From Pedobacter mendelii (GTDB lineage Bacteria; Bacteroidota; Bacteroidia; Sphingobacteriales; Sphingobacteriaceae), in the NCBI RefSeq assembly GCF_014635725.1, contig NZ_BMDJ01000007.1, positions 156,306 to 220,305 on the forward strand: a DNA stretch of 64,000 nucleotides, given 5' to 3'. The notes under the pieces are model-generated. The model searched no databases, had not been told where the DNA came from, and saw only the letters and a program-made list of their open reading frames with translations. Positions 37,182-47,000 of this stretch are shown here, piece by piece; position 1 is the stretch's first letter, and each line of letters starts with the position of its first letter. Position numbers and translations under genes: made by a program.

Positions 37182-38105
37182 ATGAAATCAGTTCGACAAA
37201 TAATAAAAAGCCTGCTCGCCACCTTTTCGATGATAGCGATTGCTCAGCAATTTTTACTGGCACAATCAACGTCAGATTATAAAATTCCCTTTACCCTTAC
37301 TAGCCAAAATAACATCATCATAAAAGCCACTTTGAACAACCAGGATACTGTATCGCTCATGTTTCACACTGCGGCAAGTGCGCTTACCCTAACTAAAGAT
37401 GCGATTGGAAAAATGAATAGCCTTCAATTCGAAAGAACAGATACGGTTAAAAGCTGGGGCGGTGCAGAAAACTCTTCACGTTACAGTAAAAGCAATATGC
37501 TTCAAATAGGCAATCATAATTGGGAGAACATTCCGCTTTGGGAAAACCTAAATTCAGGGCCCGGAAGTGGCGGTAAATTTGGATTGGAATTATTTAATAA
37601 CAAAGTGCTTGAGTTAAATTTTGATAAAAAAACAATCACTGTTAGTCAGAATTTGCCTTCAGATATTAAGTCTTACAATAAATTAAATTTAATTTATAAA
37701 GATGAAATGATGTTTGTTGAAGCCGAATGTAAAATTGGAAATGATTTGCTGAAAAACCAATTCCTTATCCATTCAGGTTATTCGGGTGCTATACTTTTTG
37801 ATGATCAATTCACCACAGATAACCAGCTAAATGAAAAGCTTAAAATAACTGGTGAAAAAAGCTTGAAAGATTCTTTCGGCAACTTACTTAAGACCAAAAA
37901 AGCCATAGTAACCTCCTTTATCATTGGCAAAAACAAACTAAATAATGTTCCTTCGGGTTTCTTTCAGGGTGCATTAGGGCGACAAAAAATGAGTATTATT
38001 GGCTCTGACTTGCTGAAACGCTTTAATGTGGTAATCAGTGCTGATAGAAATACTATTTTTTTAAAAGCAAATACTTTAAAGAACACAACATACTTAAATA
38101 TTTAA
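37182..38105 (+). CDS. Retropepsin-like exported protein lacking both catalytic Asp
   Basis: A 307-residue exported protein (signal peptide around FSMIAIAQQFLLAQ) with two aspartic-protease-like lobes. The expected DTG motifs are altered in both: residues 62-64 are HTA in SLMFHTAASALTL, and 197-199 are HSG in FLIHSGYSGAIL. The surrounding strands and the late GSDLLKRFNVVISADRNTIFL ending (like LG-x-x-LL-x-x-F in active enzymes) are well kept, so the fold is probably intact. A catalytic dead relative with a binding role, or a different chemistry using His, are the options. It starts about 60 bp after the tracrRNA terminator and has no obvious partner genes. Confidence 0.75.
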   Translation: MKSVRQIIKSLLATFSMIAIAQQFLLAQSTSDYKIPFTLTSQNNIIIKATLNNQDTVSLMFHTAASALTLTKDAIGKMNSLQFERTDTVKSWGGAENSSRYSKSNMLQIGNHNWENIPLWENLNSGPGSGGKFGLELFNNKVLELNFDKKTITVSQNLPSDIKSYNKLNLIYKDEMMFVEAECKIGNDLLKNQFLIHSGYSGAILFDDQFTTDNQLNEKLKITGEKSLKDSFGNLLKTKKAIVTSFIIGKNKLNNVPSGFFQGALGRQKMSIIGSDLLKRFNVVISADRNTIFLKANTLKNTTYLNI

Positions 38106-38405
38106 TAGCATATTCAGTATTATTGCAGTAGTTTTCAGCATAACATCAATCGAATATCAGCTCAATGAACAATTTTTAAGCCATTTAAATAAGAGTAAGT
38201 TTAAGCGGGGAGTTTTATGATTATCCTAACGCTGAAATTTTTATGAAATTAATTTATAGAGTAGAAATTAAGCGGCCGTATCATAAATACGAAATATAAT
38301 ACTGAGCCTCGTCGAAGGACTTTTAAAAACTGCCTTTTAGAGCGTTTCGACAGGCTCAACGTGCCAAGGTTAAATATAATTGATTTATGATAAGCCTCTT
38401 AGACG
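38106..38405. other. 300-bp spacer with an inverted repeat
   Basis: Spacer between convergent genes. It holds the inverted repeat at 38303-38361 and nothing else that I recognise. Confidence 0.5.
38303..38361. repeat. Inverted repeat with TGAGCCT/AGGCTCA arms
   Basis: TGAGCCTCGTCGAAGGAC near 38303 is met by TTTCGACAGGCTCA about 40 bp later; pairing spans most of TGAGCCTGTCGAA with one missing base. Such pieces look like dispersed intergenic repeats and could act as a transcription end between the convergent genes. Confidence 0.55.
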
Positions 38406-39404
38406 TTATTTTTGCATCACCATCACACCATTCATGATAAATGTGCTTCCTGCATCAGCTATAATATTATATACATTTTGCTTGCCACCGGCGCTCTCTT
38501 CTTTTTTCCACACCAGATAAGTTTCATATTTTCCGGTTTTTTCGTTTAGGCATAGTATCTCTTCGCCTTCTTTTACCTCACCAATTTTCATTTTACCTTT
38601 TACGGTAGTCATTGGATGGTTGGGAGTGGCCTTTAATATTTTGGCGCTTAGGCTTATTTCCGTTCCTGAAAAAGTATTAATGCTTTTACCGGCAATTAAT
38701 ACCACAGAAGTAATGGCGTAATTTTTCGCTTCATGAATAGTCAGTTCCTTAACTTTCACTGCAGAGCGTAATTTGCTTTTCGGATCAATAGTAATTACTT
38801 CGTCGCCCGGTTTAATATCTTTCAAAAGTTTTTCTCCACCGTTTGCCATCGTTACAACTTCATCACCAGGGAAACAAATATCACTACCGTAAGTGCCAGC
38901 TTCTTCTGATAAGTTTTTACCAGCATTAAGTGCTTTATACTGCTGATAGGCTAATTCTTTAGATAAAATGTAAGATAGTTTAAGTACAAAGTTTTTTTCT
39001 TCCTTATTAATGTTATCTATATCCTGAAAATACTTTTCCCAAACCTTACCTTCAGCCGTAAAATCAGGTACCAAAGCTTTAAATAACTTACCGGTTTCGT
39101 TGGTGTAAAATACCATCAAGCCAATTTCCTGCATGCCTTCTTTGGCAATAAGTTTATAAAGGTCGATTCGTTTTTTTAGTCCATCATCTCCCGTTATAAA
39201 GTATGGTTTTCTGGATTCATAACGATCCAAAATGTAGGTATTGTTGAATTTTACATAAGTATCCTTGTCTAAATCTGCAACAGTATAACCTTGGGCTTTA
39301 TCGTATTCTGCCATGGTTAAAGGACGAGGATTAACAACTTTTTGTTGCGCTCTTGCAAAAGATGTTGCAACAATTAATAACAAGACTATCGTAATTTTAC
39401 GCAT
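38406..39404 (-). CDS. Exported protein with stand-alone Hint (intein-like) domain
   Basis: From the ATG at 39404 this is a 332-residue protein; an earlier start at 39446 would overlap the aminotransferase and spoil the signal peptide (MRKITIVLLLIVATSFARAQ). Residues 25-170 form an unrecognised helical domain. A Hint domain follows: C177 in DICFPGDEVVTMANGGEKLL, IKPGDEVITID, the block-B motif T260-x-x-H263 (TPNHPM), and a terminal YNIIADAGSTFIMNGVMV that ends the protein. There is no C-terminal extein, so self-cleavage or modification at Cys177, rather than splicing, would be expected. It is the third gene of an operon with two exported redox/aminotransfer enzymes. Confidence 0.8.
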   Translation of the reverse strand: MRKITIVLLLIVATSFARAQQKVVNPRPLTMAEYDKAQGYTVADLDKDTYVKFNNTYILDRYESRKPYFITGDDGLKKRIDLYKLIAKEGMQEIGLMVFYTNETGKLFKALVPDFTAEGKVWEKYFQDIDNINKEEKNFVLKLSYILSKELAYQQYKALNAGKNLSEEAGTYGSDICFPGDEVVTMANGGEKLLKDIKPGDEVITIDPKSKLRSAVKVKELTIHEAKNYAITSVVLIAGKSINTFSGTEISLSAKILKATPNHPMTTVKGKMKIGEVKEGEEILCLNEKTGKYETYLVWKKEESAGGKQNVYNIIADAGSTFIMNGVMVMQK

Positions 39405-39417
39405 GATATTTTTTTGA

Positions 39418-40599
39418 TTATGATAATTGTTTAAAGGCATCTGCAAATGCTTTCATTTCATCCATTCTACCAATACTTACCCTGCACCATTCTTTTCCGC
39501 TGAAACGCCAGGTGCGGATGCTTACACCTCTTTTGCTCATCTCCTGAGAAAAACGCATACTGTCCATCTTTAACGGAAACATTACAAAATTTGCTGAGGA
39601 AGGGATGTATTCATAACCTTCTGCTTTTAAAACCGAATATAAATATTCTTTCGAGGCCATTGTTTTCTTTAATGCATCCGTTAAAAAATCTTTTTCCCCG
39701 TAAGCAACAATTGCTGCGGCAAGTGTAGGTGCTGAAAGGCTCATAGAGCCTGTAGAATATTTTGATAGATTTTTTATGGTTTCTGGTTGAGCAATGATGT
39801 AACCGCACCGTAAACCTGCGAACCCATAAAGTTTAGAAAAAGTACGGGCGACAATAATATTTTGTCCTTTTTTAACACAATCAATCATGCTGGCAGCCTG
39901 CGGATCAGGTAAATAGTCTATATAAGCTTCATCAACAAATACAGGAACTTTTTTGCTTACACGTTCGCAAAAATCTTTAAGCTTTACAGTATCGAGAATT
40001 GTTGCGGTTGGATTATTTGGGTTACAGATGTATATAAGTGCCGTTTTATCTGTGATTTTTGCTTCCATTTCATCCAAATCAATTTTATATTCCGATGTTA
40101 AGGGAACTTTAGTCCACTTAGCGCCATGTCTTTCAGCATCTGATGGCAAATCGTTATATGATGGATCGGCAGAAATAATTTCGCCACCATTCTTTGCATA
40201 AAATAAAGCGGCACCAAGCAACATTGGTGATGAACCTGCATCCATCATAATGTTATTTTGTTTAATGCCTTCATGTTGCGCAATTTGTTCGGTTAGTTCA
40301 CGCATGTGCATAAACGGATATTGATAGCTGCTTTTTAATGCTTTTTTCATCGCCTTTTTAGCACCTGCAGATGGGCCGAAAGGGTTTTCATTTGCAGATA
40401 ACCTGGCTTTAATAACTGGCCTGGCTTCATCTGCCCGTAAAATACTGTATTGATCGGCCATTCGATCACTCATAAAATTCTGCTGAATATTTCTTGGCAT
40501 TGCTGCCAGTTTTTCAAGTGTTCCGGATAAGAAAGTTGCTGCTCCTGCCAGCAATGCAGTAGATTTTATCCAGCTGCGGCGATTAAGTTGATTGGCCAT
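39418..40599 (-). CDS. Tat-exported class I/II aminotransferase (HisC-like)
   Basis: A 393-residue PLP-dependent aminotransferase from the ATG at 40599; the longer frame to 40725 would overlap the upstream gene. The N-terminus MANQLNRRSWIKSTALLAG looks like a twin-arginine signal, so the enzyme is probably exported folded with PLP. Typical motifs are LIYICNPNNPTATI, FVDEAYIDY and the PLP lysine in ARTFSKLYGFAGLRCGY. It resembles histidinol-phosphate aminotransferases, but export argues against histidine synthesis. It lies 16 bp after an FAD amine oxidase that also has a Tat signal, so both may act on the same amine or amino acid in the periplasm. Confidence 0.88.
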   Translation of the reverse strand: MANQLNRRSWIKSTALLAGAATFLSGTLEKLAAMPRNIQQNFMSDRMADQYSILRADEARPVIKARLSANENPFGPSAGAKKAMKKALKSSYQYPFMHMRELTEQIAQHEGIKQNNIMMDAGSSPMLLGAALFYAKNGGEIISADPSYNDLPSDAERHGAKWTKVPLTSEYKIDLDEMEAKITDKTALIYICNPNNPTATILDTVKLKDFCERVSKKVPVFVDEAYIDYLPDPQAASMIDCVKKGQNIIVARTFSKLYGFAGLRCGYIIAQPETIKNLSKYSTGSMSLSAPTLAAAIVAYGEKDFLTDALKKTMASKEYLYSVLKAEGYEYIPSSANFVMFPLKMDSMRFSQEMSKRGVSIRTWRFSGKEWCRVSIGRMDEMKAFADAFKQLS

Positions 40600-40615
40600 G
40601 GTTAAAATTTTAAGT

Positions 40616-42208
40616 TTATCCTTTAGTTGTTTGTGTTGGGTAAGTTTGCCTGCTTTCTGTATTTCTGCTATGTAAATCGGCAACCACACTTCTTGCAGAT
40701 TCAAATGCGCCTGCCATCCAGGCATTTAGGTAAGTTAAGTGTTCACCTGCGAAGTAAATATTTCCATCGGGTTTTAATAACGCAGGATATGCATTTTTTC
40801 GGGTTTCGGATGTGTAAACTGCCCATCCGCCCATGCTATATTTTGTTTTATGCCAGCTAACGGAAAGTGATTTTTCAAAAGTTTTATCATATTGAGGATG
40901 AATCAGTTTTCCTTTATATAAAGCCAGCTGCTCGCGTTCGGCATAACTTAGCTCTCCAACTTGTTTTGCCTTTTCATTAAAATTATAATACCCAATCAGT
41001 ATTCCTTTCTTACTTAAGTAGTCATAAGATGGGTAAAATATTTGCGTAAGCTCATTGTTGGTGTGGGTAATGCCTCCGTAAATATGTTCATCTTCTTCCC
41101 AAAAGCGGCGATTAAACTGAAGACCTATTTTTCCTGTTTCATTATAATTTATATAATCAACAGCACGACTTACATTAGAAGAAAAGTTATTTTTGATATT
41201 GCTTAAAACCGGTAAAGGTATGGTGCATATACAGAAATCGCCACTCAATTCATGGGTTCCTACTTTATCTTTATAAGTAATTTTTACACCATCAGCAGTG
41301 TTTTGAATGTTACTTACTTCTGCATTTAATTTCAGCATTGGGGTTAGCTTCTTCTCAAATGCTTGTGCAATTTTATCCATTCCGCCTACTGCTTGAAACA
41401 TAGTCATCTGTAATTCGTATGTATATTCGGCTACATTATAAAAGTCAGGGTCTAACAAACCCGATTGTATAATTTCTGCAAGCTTTAATGGGTCTGAAAG
41501 TTTTCCTGGTTTATCGCCTGCACCCGGCGCTTCTATATAACCACGTCTGGCAGATGCCTTATACAATTTATCAGCATCTAAACCACCCTCTGCCATTAAA
41601 TATTCAACAATTTTTTGACTGTCTTCTTTGGTCAAAGGACTATCTAATTCGCCGTTATCCATAGTTTTAGCCAGCATTTCCGTCATATAGCCACGAACAT
41701 CGTTATGGATTTCACGTGCTCTTATTTTTTTGTTGGATAAAGAACCCTTCCCCTCAGCAAAATAATAAGTACTTTCATTTACGTTATTATAAACCTGAAT
41801 TGGAACACCTAATTCTTTACAATAATGAAGGGTAAGTTCGTGATTGTGGGGAATACGAGAAGGACCGGCATTAAAATATAATCCTTCGTCAAAATTTGCT
41901 GTAACGGTCTGCTTATTTACTTCATTATGCCGGCTACCATTTTTAATACTCCAGCATCTGCCACCTGTTCTTTCTCGTGCTTCGAGGATGGTACAATCAT
42001 AGCCTAGTTTAGTTAATTCATACGCAGAAGCCATACCTGCCAAACCGGCTCCAAGTATGATTATTTTTTTTCCCTTTCCTTTGCCTTCAAGATTAAAAGC
42101 ATGTGCCGGAGCTGATTTTAATAAGCCAAGTGCAAGCATAGCTGGGTATGTTGCAGACGCTAAAAGACCACTTTTATTCAAAAAATCTCTTCTCGATATT
42201 GATTTCAA
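40616..42208 (-). CDS. Tat-exported FAD-dependent amine oxidase
   Basis: A 530-residue flavin amine oxidase of the monoamine/L-amino-acid oxidase type. The N-terminus MKSISRRDFLNKSGLL is a clear twin-arginine signal. The dinucleotide fold follows (KIIILGAGLAGMASAYEL), with the ILEARERTGGRC motif, and the C-terminal FAD motif is in NIYFAGEHLTYLNAWMAGAFESA. It would oxidise amines or amino acids to imines with hydrogen peroxide release in the periplasm. It begins a three-gene operon with the aminotransferase and the Hint protein. The substrate is unknown. Confidence 0.9.
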   Translation of the reverse strand: MKSISRRDFLNKSGLLASATYPAMLALGLLKSAPAHAFNLEGKGKGKKIIILGAGLAGMASAYELTKLGYDCTILEARERTGGRCWSIKNGSRHNEVNKQTVTANFDEGLYFNAGPSRIPHNHELTLHYCKELGVPIQVYNNVNESTYYFAEGKGSLSNKKIRAREIHNDVRGYMTEMLAKTMDNGELDSPLTKEDSQKIVEYLMAEGGLDADKLYKASARRGYIEAPGAGDKPGKLSDPLKLAEIIQSGLLDPDFYNVAEYTYELQMTMFQAVGGMDKIAQAFEKKLTPMLKLNAEVSNIQNTADGVKITYKDKVGTHELSGDFCICTIPLPVLSNIKNNFSSNVSRAVDYINYNETGKIGLQFNRRFWEEDEHIYGGITHTNNELTQIFYPSYDYLSKKGILIGYYNFNEKAKQVGELSYAEREQLALYKGKLIHPQYDKTFEKSLSVSWHKTKYSMGGWAVYTSETRKNAYPALLKPDGNIYFAGEHLTYLNAWMAGAFESARSVVADLHSRNTESRQTYPTQTTKG

Positions 42209-42537
42209 TTGTTTTGCCGGTTGTTATAGCAAATATTAAAATAATTTACCGATTTATCGATTAAATTATTAGTGTATTTTGTAAAATCATTAAAATAATA
42301 TATTTTATTTTAGTTATTTACCTATTTTATTTTGATTTTTTTATATTAAGTTGTTTTAATTTGCTGTTATTCTTTTAAAAATTAAGTTGTTGCATATTAT
42401 CTTAATTTATTTTTTGTAAAATCTAAAAAAAAAATTGTTTTTAAAAAATTGCTAATTTATATTTATTCAGCAAAATTTATTTTAAAATAAGCTTTAAATG
42501 TCATACTTTGTACAGCGCTCGAATTTAAAATAAAACT
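42209..42537. other. 329-bp divergent AT-rich promoter region
   Basis: A very AT-rich stretch between the amine oxidase operon and the GAF kinase gene. A TACTTTG close to the -7 consensus lies at 42504-42510, just before the kinase gene. No repeat or ORF is seen. Confidence 0.5.
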
Positions 42538-43740
42538 ATGGAATTAAGCAGCGAAAACACCCCTCCGATATCAGCAAATGAAGTTGAGCGATTAAAAGTA
42601 CTCGCCGATTTTGACCCAGATTATACTGATTTGCAAAGTAACTTTGAGAACCTTACAGCGCTTGCTGCAAGAATTTCTGATAGTAATATTTCTTTGGTTA
42701 ATCTTATCGATTCTTTTACACAATGGTCTGTTTCTAATTATGGATTAACTATAGAGCAAATGCCCCGCGAAGAGTCCATCTGTCAATACACAATTGCAGG
42801 TGATGAGTACCTCGAAATCACTGACCTCTCCACAGATGAACGTTCGAAAGATTTTTTCTATGTAAAAAGCCCGCTCAATTTACGTCATTATTTTGGCGTG
42901 CCTTTAAAAACACCTGGTGGCTATAATATTGGCGCATTATGCGTTATGGATAATACCGCTAAAACACTAACTAAAGATAAAATAGATTTATTAAAGTTGC
43001 TTGCAAAAGAGGTTGTTGATAAGCTCATAAATTTAAAAATTACGCAAAACCTAAAAAATGAGCTTGATGAATCCAAAAAAAATCAGCGTAAGGCGGCTCA
43101 TGATATTCGGGGTCCGCTATCTGGTGTAACAGGGATTATAGAAATAATTCGTAAACGTGATATTAATAATCAAATTCCGGATGTATTGGATTACATGAAA
43201 ATGATTGAAAATAGTACGAAAGGTGTTTTAGCCCTAACTGAAGAAATACTAAATCAAGAAAAAACATTAAAAAGCGATGATTTTAACATTATAATATTTA
43301 AAGATAGATTGGAAAAACTTTATGCCCCACAAGCTAAAGCTAAAAATATTTTCTTTAAAGTTATTGTTGGAAATGCAAACCAAAACGTTAATTTCTCTAA
43401 ATACAAATTGTTAACCATAGCAGGGAATTTAATTTCTAATGCTATAAAATTTAGTTCTGATTATGGAACAGTAACGGTAAAGCTTGATTTAGCCGTTTTA
43501 GATAAGGAAAAAACACTAAAGATTGATGTGTCTGATAATGGAAACGGCCTTAGTCAGGAAGCAGTAGATAAAATTCTGAACGGCACATTAGAATCCAGCG
43601 AAGGAACAAGTGGTGAGCGGGGATATGGTTTGGGTTTACCCATGGTTACAGAAAACGTAAATAGTTTAAACGGTAAAATGGAAATTACATCGCAAGAGGG
43701 ATGGGGAACAAACTTTGAAATAACAATCCCGCTTTCATAA
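42538..43740 (+). CDS. GAF-domain sensor histidine kinase
   Basis: A 400-residue soluble kinase. An N-terminal GAF domain (about 20-170, with PREESICQYTI and YNIGALCVMD) is followed by a HisKA helix pair (H-box KAAHDIRGPLSG, about residue 190) and an HATPase domain with NLISNAIKFS, DNGNGLS and GERGYGLGLPM. The motifs are complete, so autophosphorylation is expected. There is no transmembrane segment, so the signal is internal. The next genes on the same strand are the multi-PAS protein and a CheY-like receiver, possible members of the same pathway. Confidence 0.9.
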   Translation: MELSSENTPPISANEVERLKVLADFDPDYTDLQSNFENLTALAARISDSNISLVNLIDSFTQWSVSNYGLTIEQMPREESICQYTIAGDEYLEITDLSTDERSKDFFYVKSPLNLRHYFGVPLKTPGGYNIGALCVMDNTAKTLTKDKIDLLKLLAKEVVDKLINLKITQNLKNELDESKKNQRKAAHDIRGPLSGVTGIIEIIRKRDINNQIPDVLDYMKMIENSTKGVLALTEEILNQEKTLKSDDFNIIIFKDRLEKLYAPQAKAKNIFFKVIVGNANQNVNFSKYKLLTIAGNLISNAIKFSSDYGTVTVKLDLAVLDKEKTLKIDVSDNGNGLSQEAVDKILNGTLESSEGTSGERGYGLGLPMVTENVNSLNGKMEITSQEGWGTNFEITIPLS

Positions 43741-44089
43741 GGTATATAATCAAAGCTTTTTTGCTAAAATAAATTAAAGTTTAATAACTGGAAGGTAGCT
43801 TATTTACATCTGTAAAACGAATAAAACGAATGCAACAAAAATTAATATTCATTTTATCCATTTAATTTATAAAAGTGATAAAAATACCTTCTATTAATAT
43901 ATTAGCCTTTGTTAATTGATGATATTTGGAATTTTATTTATTATTTTAATAATATTTCTCCTATAAATGAAGGTGTCGTAAATTTAAAAATTTTTTGATT
44001 CAATCTATTTTCATAAATTGAATTTTGAATGCAGCTGACCCATAAAAAGTGAACTGAAAATTTTATAGAAAAGATAGGTTAAAATAACA
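43741..44089. other. 349-bp spacer, nothing recognised
   Basis: AT-rich spacer between the GAF kinase and the multi-PAS gene. It probably contains the promoter of the latter, but I cannot point to a convincing box, repeat or ORF. Confidence 0.5.
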
Positions 44090-47000
44090 ATGATTTCCGA
44101 AAACGGTTGCCTTCAATTAATAAATGCTATCGAGATGCCTTCCATTTTGGTTAGCTTTTCTTCTGGCAATTTTAAATTTGCTGCTGCCAATAATGCATGG
44201 TTAATTTTTTTTGGCCTAACAAAAAAAGAATTTTCAGGTTTTGGTATTTCAGATTTAAACAAAATCTACAATAAGTATTTCGAATCTTTTGATGATTTCT
44301 TTATTGATAGTATTGATATTAAGAATCCTGAAGAACAGATTCCTTTACAACTAACTTCTAAAACCGGGCTCAATTATAAGCTAACCCATCGCCTTATTGA
44401 TGCTGATGAACATAATATTCGATATTTCCTGCACTCCATAGCTTTAACCCCTTCTCGTTTAGTTCATGAAAAGGTTTTGGATACTTTGGTAATGGAAGGA
44501 CTGGAAATGATTGCTGTACTTGATGTCCAAGGTAATTACCTCAAGGTAAGTTCATCTGTGAAGGGAATTTTAGGATTTAGTCAAAAAAATTTTCTTTCTG
44601 CAAATGCCTTTGAGTTTATCCATCCAGATGATGTGCCTAGAATTAAAGAACAATTTTCTAAAGCACAACATGTAGAAAAAATGTTACTTAAACCTTACAG
44701 GTTTAAAAATGTAAAGGGTGAATATTTATGGGTGGAAACTATAATAAGCAATAAATTAACTGATCCTAATATTCAAGGCCTTGTTGCAAATTCTCGCGAT
44801 ATAACCGAGCGTATGTACGATAGAATTAAAGCTGAAATAAGTAATGAGCGTTACAAGTATGCCGTAAAAGCAACAAGTGATGCAATATGGGATTGGGATA
44901 TTCAGAAAGGCACCTTAATTTGGGGCGAAAATTTTCGAATCTTGTTTGGCTATAATGAGCAAGATCTCAATTCTGATATACATTCCTGGATAGAGAAAAT
45001 TCATCCTGAAGATATTGAGCAGTTTAGCCGAAAACTAGATAAGGTTATACTAACTGAGGAAACCGTTTGGTCTGCTGAATATAGATTTTTAAAAGCAAAC
45101 GGCGAGTATGCAATTGTTCATGATAAAGGCTTCCTCATCAGAGATGAACTAGGTAAAGCATTAAGAATGGTTGGCGCTATGCATGATGTTACTTCAAAGA
45201 AAGTGGAGGAACAAAGAATTCGCCTCTTAGAATCCGTTGTATTAAATACTACCGATTCAGTTGTTATTACCCAAATTGATACTAGCAGCAGCAAACCGAT
45301 CTCAAAAATTATCTACGTTAACAATGCCTTTACTTTAATGACCGGTTATTCTGCTGAAGATGTTGTAGGTAAATCTCCACGAATATTAGAAGGGCCAAAA
45401 ACTGATCAGTTAGAAATTGACAGAATTATTCGATGTTTATTGGAAGGTCATTCTTGTGATACCAATATGGTAAACTACAAAAAAAATGGGGATGAATTTT
45501 GGAATAGCTTTTCTGTAACGCCTGTAGAAAATGAAAAAGGTGAGTTTGACATATGGATTTCCATCCAACGAGATATAACTAAGGAAAAGATTAGCGAAAA
45601 CCGCAAAAAATTGTTTAACGATATATCCGGTGTTTTTAACTCAAACAGCGGCCTTAGAGATGTATTAACTTTAGTTTTGAAAATCATCAATAAGAATACC
45701 GGTTTTGATGCTTCTGAAATTTGGTTGCCTGATACCTATAAACGAAACCTGAAACTTTTTGCTAAAACTGCCGAAAATGAGAAAGCAATTCAATTTCATT
45801 ATGACACTAAAAATATAGTAAAAATTCCTAAAGGAGAAAGTTTGGCTGGGAAAGTATGGGAAACAATGGATTTACAAGTTCTTGATGATTTTGTAGAATT
45901 TGGCGACTTTTCACGTAGGCATGCTGCACAAAAAGCCGGATTAAAAACCGCAATTGGATTGCCACTAAATCATAATGGTACATTTATAGGCGTATTAATT
46001 TTAATTGGTAATGTACTGCCCGATTCCATTTCTTTCGATATAATTGGTGAAGAACTTGCTAGAATTTTAGGGGCTGAAATTAAAAGGAAGCAACTTGAAA
46101 ACGAGCTAGATAAAATTTTCAATTTTGCGCCCGATATTATCGCAGTACTCAATTTTAAAGGTTATTTCAGGAAGATAAATCTTGCAGCCTGCGAACTTTT
46201 AGGTTATTCGGATAATGAATTACTTAGTGAGCCAACAACTCATTTTGTACATCCTGATGATCGCGAAAAAACTTTAGAGGCAATTAAAATTGCAATGGAT
46301 GAGGACATTTCGCATTTTGAAAATAGATGCCTAACTAAATCCGGAAAAACTATTTGGCTATCGTGGACCGCAACCTATGTACCCGAAGAAAGTTCGATCT
46401 TTATAGTTGGAAAAGATATTACCGAACGCAAAAATCTTGAGGACTTGCTTTTCAAATCAAACAATCTTGCAATTATTGGAAGCTGGGAAATTGACCCAGA
46501 AGCCCAAAAGATATATTGTTCGGAAATTGCATGCGAAATTATTGAAGCAAAAGATGGTTTTAAGCCTGATTTATTGTTAATTTCTCGTTTCTTTGGCTCA
46601 AAAAACAATCATTTAAATAAAGGAAAAATTGTGCTCGAAGATTTGGAAAACTGGGATGAAGAAATTCAAATAAAGGCTTTCAGTGGGAAATTGAAGTGGA
46701 TAAGATCAATTGGTCAAACAGAAATTATTGATGGGAAATTCATCAGGGCTTATGGCAGCATACAAGATATTAATTCCAGAAAAGTAGCGGAAGCCAATAT
46801 TGCTGAAGCCAATAAAGAATTAGAAGAATCAGAAAAACGTTACCATGAACTTTTTCACCTCAGCCCTTTGCCCATGTGGGTTTACGATTTTGAATCATTA
46901 AACTTTTTAGATGTTAACCGTGCGGCAGTAAATAATTATGGCTACAGTCGTGATGAGTTTTTAAAAATGAATATCCGCAATATCAGGCCTGAAGAAGAAT

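Noticed and set aside
40600..40725. Longer N-terminus of the aminotransferase
   Set aside because: It would overlap the amine oxidase gene by over 100 bp and bury the Tat signal that begins at the ATG at 40599.
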